A stretch of DNA of 64,000 bases from Tritrichomonas musculus (taxonomy: Eukaryota > Parabasalia > Tritrichomonadida > Tritrichomonadidae), in NCBI GenBank assembly GCA_039105265.1, contig JAPFFF010000020.1, forward strand, positions 1,133,001-1,197,000, given 5' to 3'. Under the pieces are notes generated by a model. It did not search any database and was not told where the DNA came from. It saw only the letters and a list, made by a program, of their open reading frames with translations. The translations under genes were made by a program, and so were the position numbers. Below, in pieces: positions 60,936 through 64,000 of the stretch. The first letter of the stretch is position 1, and every line of letters begins with the position of its first letter.

Positions 60936-62243
60936 ATTCAAATACCCTGAGAGGACCTTTATTTCGTCTGGACTTTTTGAAAGTATGCTTCCATTTATGT
61001 TACTTAAATTTCAATGCATTCTGAAATATATTCAAAATAAATTCTGATAAAATTAAAAAAAATATTCAATCTCAATGGATTTTCAAAGTTTAAAAAAAAT
61101 AAAATTTTCTTTTCACGTAAAATCTAAATATATCTTTATATTAAATCAAATTTTAGAAAAAGGAATACCTTATTTCAAATATTTATTGTTTTTTTCAGCG
61201 GTTTTGCACAATTTTTGAAATAAACTCGAATAGTCATATCACTACGACTATTCGAAAGAGTTTCAATTTTCTAGATATTCCTTGATTATAGCAAGCAATG
61301 ATCCAAGCCAATTAATCCTCTACAAAACACAAAGCGCATTCATCAATATTTTCATGTTTTTTCATGTTTTTCTACTCATTTTTTTTTCTGATCTTTCAAA
61401 TAGATCGTAAATTTCAATATATCAGTAACAATATTAATATAAAAACCTCATTAAAGAACTTTAACTCGGGCTTAATGTTATTTTTTTAAAATATTTCTGA
61501 AATATTCAATTTAACTAAACCATTTTTTTTAATATTTTAATGTTTAAATCTTGTTTTATTATTTGTTTCTGTCATAAATTTGCTTTTTTAGACCTAATAA
61601 TGTTGCCATGTTTACTTTTTTTTCAATTAAATTCTTATCTTTTCTTTTTAATTTAGAATAAAACAGTGATTTATGAATAAAAAACATTTATTGTATGAGA
61701 TGCATTATTTTTTTCTTTCATTCTTTAAGATTTAATGACTTTATTTTTAATCCTTATATGCTATAACGTATAAATTGCCACCACTTTTCAAAATGATATA
61801 TATTTATTATTACATAAAAATAAAAAACTTGACCAAAGGAAATTCTTTAACGCTATTTAATTATCAAGATATTTCAATTTTTATGATTTTTTAAAACATA
61901 TTTTGATGGGAACCACTAATATTTCTGATTCCAATCAATTTCAAATCCGATAAAACCTCAAAATACATAAATAATCTAAGAAAAAATGTTAACTTGTAAA
62001 GATATTCGAAATTATATATTGAGAGAAAATTTAAAAAATAGAAATAAACTGCACCATAAGTAAAGATAAGATGAAATAAACAAATCATCCAAAGGAATTT
62101 TAAAAATATCTCATATTCAAGGACTTTTATCTGAATTTTGAAGTTTTATTTTCATTATTTTTTATTTTTTTGAATAAATTGAGAGAAATTGAGAGTATAA
62201 AATTTTGTCTGACGAAATAAAGGTCACTTGAGGGTATTTGAAT
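60936..62243. mobile_element. Probable DNA transposon inside an ankyrin spacer, 1.31 kb
   Basis: The left end ATTCAAATACCCTGAGAGG continues GACCTTTATTTCGTCTG; the right end is its inverted counterpart (CGAAATAAAGGTCACTTG to AGGGTATTTGAAT). The inverted repeats span about 38 bp with a handful of mismatches. No clear target duplication. The interior has no gene but a hairpin GAATAGT/ACTATTC near 61234-61258. Without this insertion the spacer would be about 790 bases, like its neighbours. Confidence 0.6.
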
Positions 62244-62464
62244 CCAATTACACTCAAAATTTTTAAATTATGTTTCAAATTAATTATTTTTATGAGATTT
62301 TAGACATTATTTTTTCATGAAATTCAAAATTAATCTTTATTAATGAGATTTTATTTATCTGTTTAAATGTAATTTAATATCAAATTATTATATGAAATTA
62401 TTCATCAAATATTGTAATTACATTTTGTAATACAAATTATACAGCATTTATGCAAGTTATTTAT

Positions 62465-62557
62465 GGCACACCATTACATGTTGCAGCCCAAAAAGGTAAT
62501 TTGGAAATTGTCAACCTTCTAATCCAATTGAATGGAATAAGCATCAACATCCAAAAT
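62465..62557 (+). CDS. Ankyrin module 4 of the plus-strand locus
   Basis: 93 nt encode GTPLHVAAQKGNLEIVNLLI then QLNGISINIQN. It is the best match to the ankyrin consensus in the series. A stop follows four codons later. Confidence 0.65.
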
Positions 62558-62963
62558 GAAATTTAACACATTATTATTAAAAAAAGTTTTCCTTCTTGTA
62601 TTTCATGGTTTTAAATTGAAGCTTATGAAAAACGCCTAATCAATTGACAAATGATAAAAAAATTATTGATGCCATTAATTCCAAACTAGAAGTTATAGGA
62701 TAAGTAAAAATTACAACATTTTTTTTCCAAACTGTAAATTTTTTTATTCTTATTCATTCAAATTATATTGAAATATGGAAAATTGAATAGTTTATATTAA
62801 ACCTCTTAGTTAAGAGAGGTGAGCGCTAATTTATTTGTCTCAAAGTTCGTTATTTTATTTTTAACTTCCTTATGTTTTGAATGCTTTTTACTAATCAAAA
62901 ATTTTTTTTTCTCTAAAAATCCGAACTTTATCATTCATCAATAATTTAGCATGAACGGTTCAT

Positions 62964-63041
62964 ATTGAACTGATGATGGCTACATATAATGATGGAACTG
63001 GAGTTGTTCAACTTTTATTAAATAGACCCGAAATTAAAATA
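62964..63041 (+). CDS. Ankyrin module 5 of the plus-strand locus, partial match
   Basis: About 78 nt encode IELMMATYNDGTGVVQLLLN then RPEIKI. It keeps the ankyrin helix pattern but lacks the TPLH turn, so it is the most diverged module. The sequence then passes into an A-tract. It ends 130 bases before the tail of the ubiquitin protease gene. Confidence 0.45.
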
Positions 63042-63169
63042 AAAAAAAAAAAAAGTCAAGATTGAACTGAAGTTCATATGAAAAACTTGAATGAAATGAT
63101 GATTGACAATCAAAACAAACAAATAATTAAAAACAGAGATATAATACAAAATAACATATAAACAATGAT

Positions 63170-64000
63170 TTATTCTAGTCTTTGATAAAACAAAATATAA
63201 GCACCTCTAGAATGAGCTCTTTCCTTACTAATTTTAGATGCCATTGAGTCATTGAAGTAGTACCAAGAATTTGAAGCAGGATCGATTGCAGCCGCAGTAT
63301 AATGACCGCCCCCGAGTCCTCCACTATGAAACACTGCTCCGATCAATCTAAATCTTCCTCTATCGTCCTTAGCGAACTTTCCTACATCCAGCACATCAGG
63401 GTAATCCACTGGAGTGTCAATTTTTGAAGCAAATTGACCTTCACCAGAAAATCTTTTGAAATGAATAATTAGCACTTTTTTGCCACACTTCTCAATTCCC
63501 ATCTCTTTCATAGCACAGACCATTTTCTTGCATTTTTCACAACGATACTTGTTCTTTGCATCGAGAACTTCTCTTTGTGAAAACCTGTTCAAACAATCTT
63601 CAAGTTTGATCGCCGACAACTTCCGCTGAAGAGGAAGCGAAAGGAAAATGAAAGGGTCGTGAACTTCTTCAACATGTCCACAACTTGGACAAGTGACACT
63701 GCTGTAAAGGATGCCGTGGAAGATGTCAACAATCGGGCTCGAATTGCGACTGATGTGAACTTGCCAACTGTCGGATTGTGAAGTGACAGAAATTGGTCGG
63801 TCATGGCCCCCGCAATGACTACTTTGGTTCATGTCCTCGTGAAGGCCGTCGAGCAATGAACAAAGGAGCTCTTGCGAGTCGTGCTGCCCGTAGTTGGCGA
63901 ATCTTGGATACTTCGAAACAACGGCACGACGAAGAAGACTTGGATCTCGTGCTGCTGTTGACGAACCGTTACATAAGTCTTCGAGGAAGCGACGATAGGA
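63170..64000 (-). CDS. Ubiquitin-specific protease (USP, peptidase C19), 3' part
   Basis: The frame is open from the right window edge, so the front of the gene, including the catalytic Cys box, lies outside. Visible are the QQD-type box YGQHDSQELLCSLLDGL, a zinc-binding pair CPSCGHVEEV and CEKCKKMV, the fingers/palm core KKVLIIHFKRFSGEGQFASK, and the His box HSGGLGGGHYTAAAIDPASN with WYYFND then ILFYQRLE at the end. The catalytic His (GGGHYTA) and the Asn/Asp of FND are present. It removes ubiquitin from proteins in cytosol or nucleus. It is more GC-rich than anything else in the host part, as expected for a conserved, well-expressed gene. Confidence 0.9.
   Translation of the reverse strand, partial: SYRRFLEDLCNGSSTAARDPSLLRRAVVSKYPRFANYGQHDSQELLCSLLDGLHEDMNQSSHCGGHDRPISVTSQSDSWQVHISRNSSPIVDIFHGILYSSVTCPSCGHVEEVHDPFIFLSLPLQRKLSAIKLEDCLNRFSQREVLDAKNKYRCEKCKKMVCAMKEMGIEKCGKKVLIIHFKRFSGEGQFASKIDTPVDYPDVLDVGKFAKDDRGRFRLIGAVFHSGGLGGGHYTAAAIDPASNSWYYFNDSMASKISKERAHSRGAYILFYQRLE

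Noticed and set aside
58401-62464. Canonical trichomonad introns in the ankyrin spacers
   Set aside because: I looked for GTATGT/GTACGT at the starts and ACTAACACACAG at the ends and found neither; any splicing would have to use other signals.
52363-63041. CRISPR-like or satellite array, because of regularly spaced 93-nt units
   Set aside because: The units are diverged ankyrin-coding repeats with protein-level, not nucleotide-level, conservation, and spacers vary widely in length.

Overview
The window looks like nuclear DNA of a trichomonad (Parabasalia; Trichomonas or Tritrichomonas type). The host part is very AT-rich. It carries the lineage-specific expanded families expected there: BTB-BACK proteins with a C-terminal F5/8C (discoidin) domain, protein kinases fused to ankyrin repeats, DUF3447-type ankyrin proteins, BspA-like leucine-rich repeats, a serine-rich single-pass surface protein, a bacterial-type APH phosphotransferase and a ubiquitin protease. 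No canonical trichomonad intron (GTAYGT...ACTAACACACAG) was seen.

Layout. 1-7.0 kb: kinase-ankyrin gene (-), two intact BTB-BACK-F5/8C genes facing each other, and decayed relatives. 7.0-13.1 kb: gene-free AT-rich DNA with three short DNA transposons bounded by inverted repeats and target duplications (TTAA type, hAT-like with 8-bp duplication, TA type). 13.1-13.4 and 39.9-41.1 kb: two halves of a small unclassified element with a nuclease/replication-like gene. Between them, at 13438-39887, lies a 26.45-kb Maverick/Polinton with 218-bp terminal inverted repeats (3 differences). It carries integrase, packaging ATPase, probable major capsid protein, HNH nuclease, protein-primed DNA polymerase B, a GIY-YIG-family protein, a candidate minor capsid protein and two giant fibre-like paralogues. 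It looks young and largely whole, with one visible break, a 1.74-kb DNA transposon inserted in one gene. 41.2-43.96 kb: ankyrin plus BspA-LRR gene. 44.3-46.2 kb: 1.86-kb inverted-repeat unit just upstream of a surface-protein gene (46.3-48.6 kb). 48.7-49.5 kb: APH-family gene in two frames. 50-52 kb: kinase-tail fragment and tandem repeats. 52.4-55.3 kb (-) and 57.3-63.0 kb (+): two ankyrin loci. 63.2-64.0 kb: 3' part of a USP gene (-).

The most unusual host signal is in the ankyrin loci. Repeats of almost exactly 93 nt (one 31-residue ankyrin repeat) sit alone, in register and in order, separated by AT-rich, stop-filled spacers of about 50 to 840 bp. Nearly all spacers start at the same place in the repeat (after D-V-N plus three residues, usually with ATT) and end just before the K-T-P/A-L-H motif. 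The same junction occurs in four independent loci here. Whether these are unusual introns, bypassed segments or a shared route of gene decay cannot be decided from sequence alone.

Within the Polinton the replication genes (PolB and neighbour) are on the minus strand and the morphogenesis genes on the plus strand. Three copies of a GGTTAG..CTAACC hairpin sit at three gene ends where the two blocks converge, which suggests dedicated transcript 3'-end signals.
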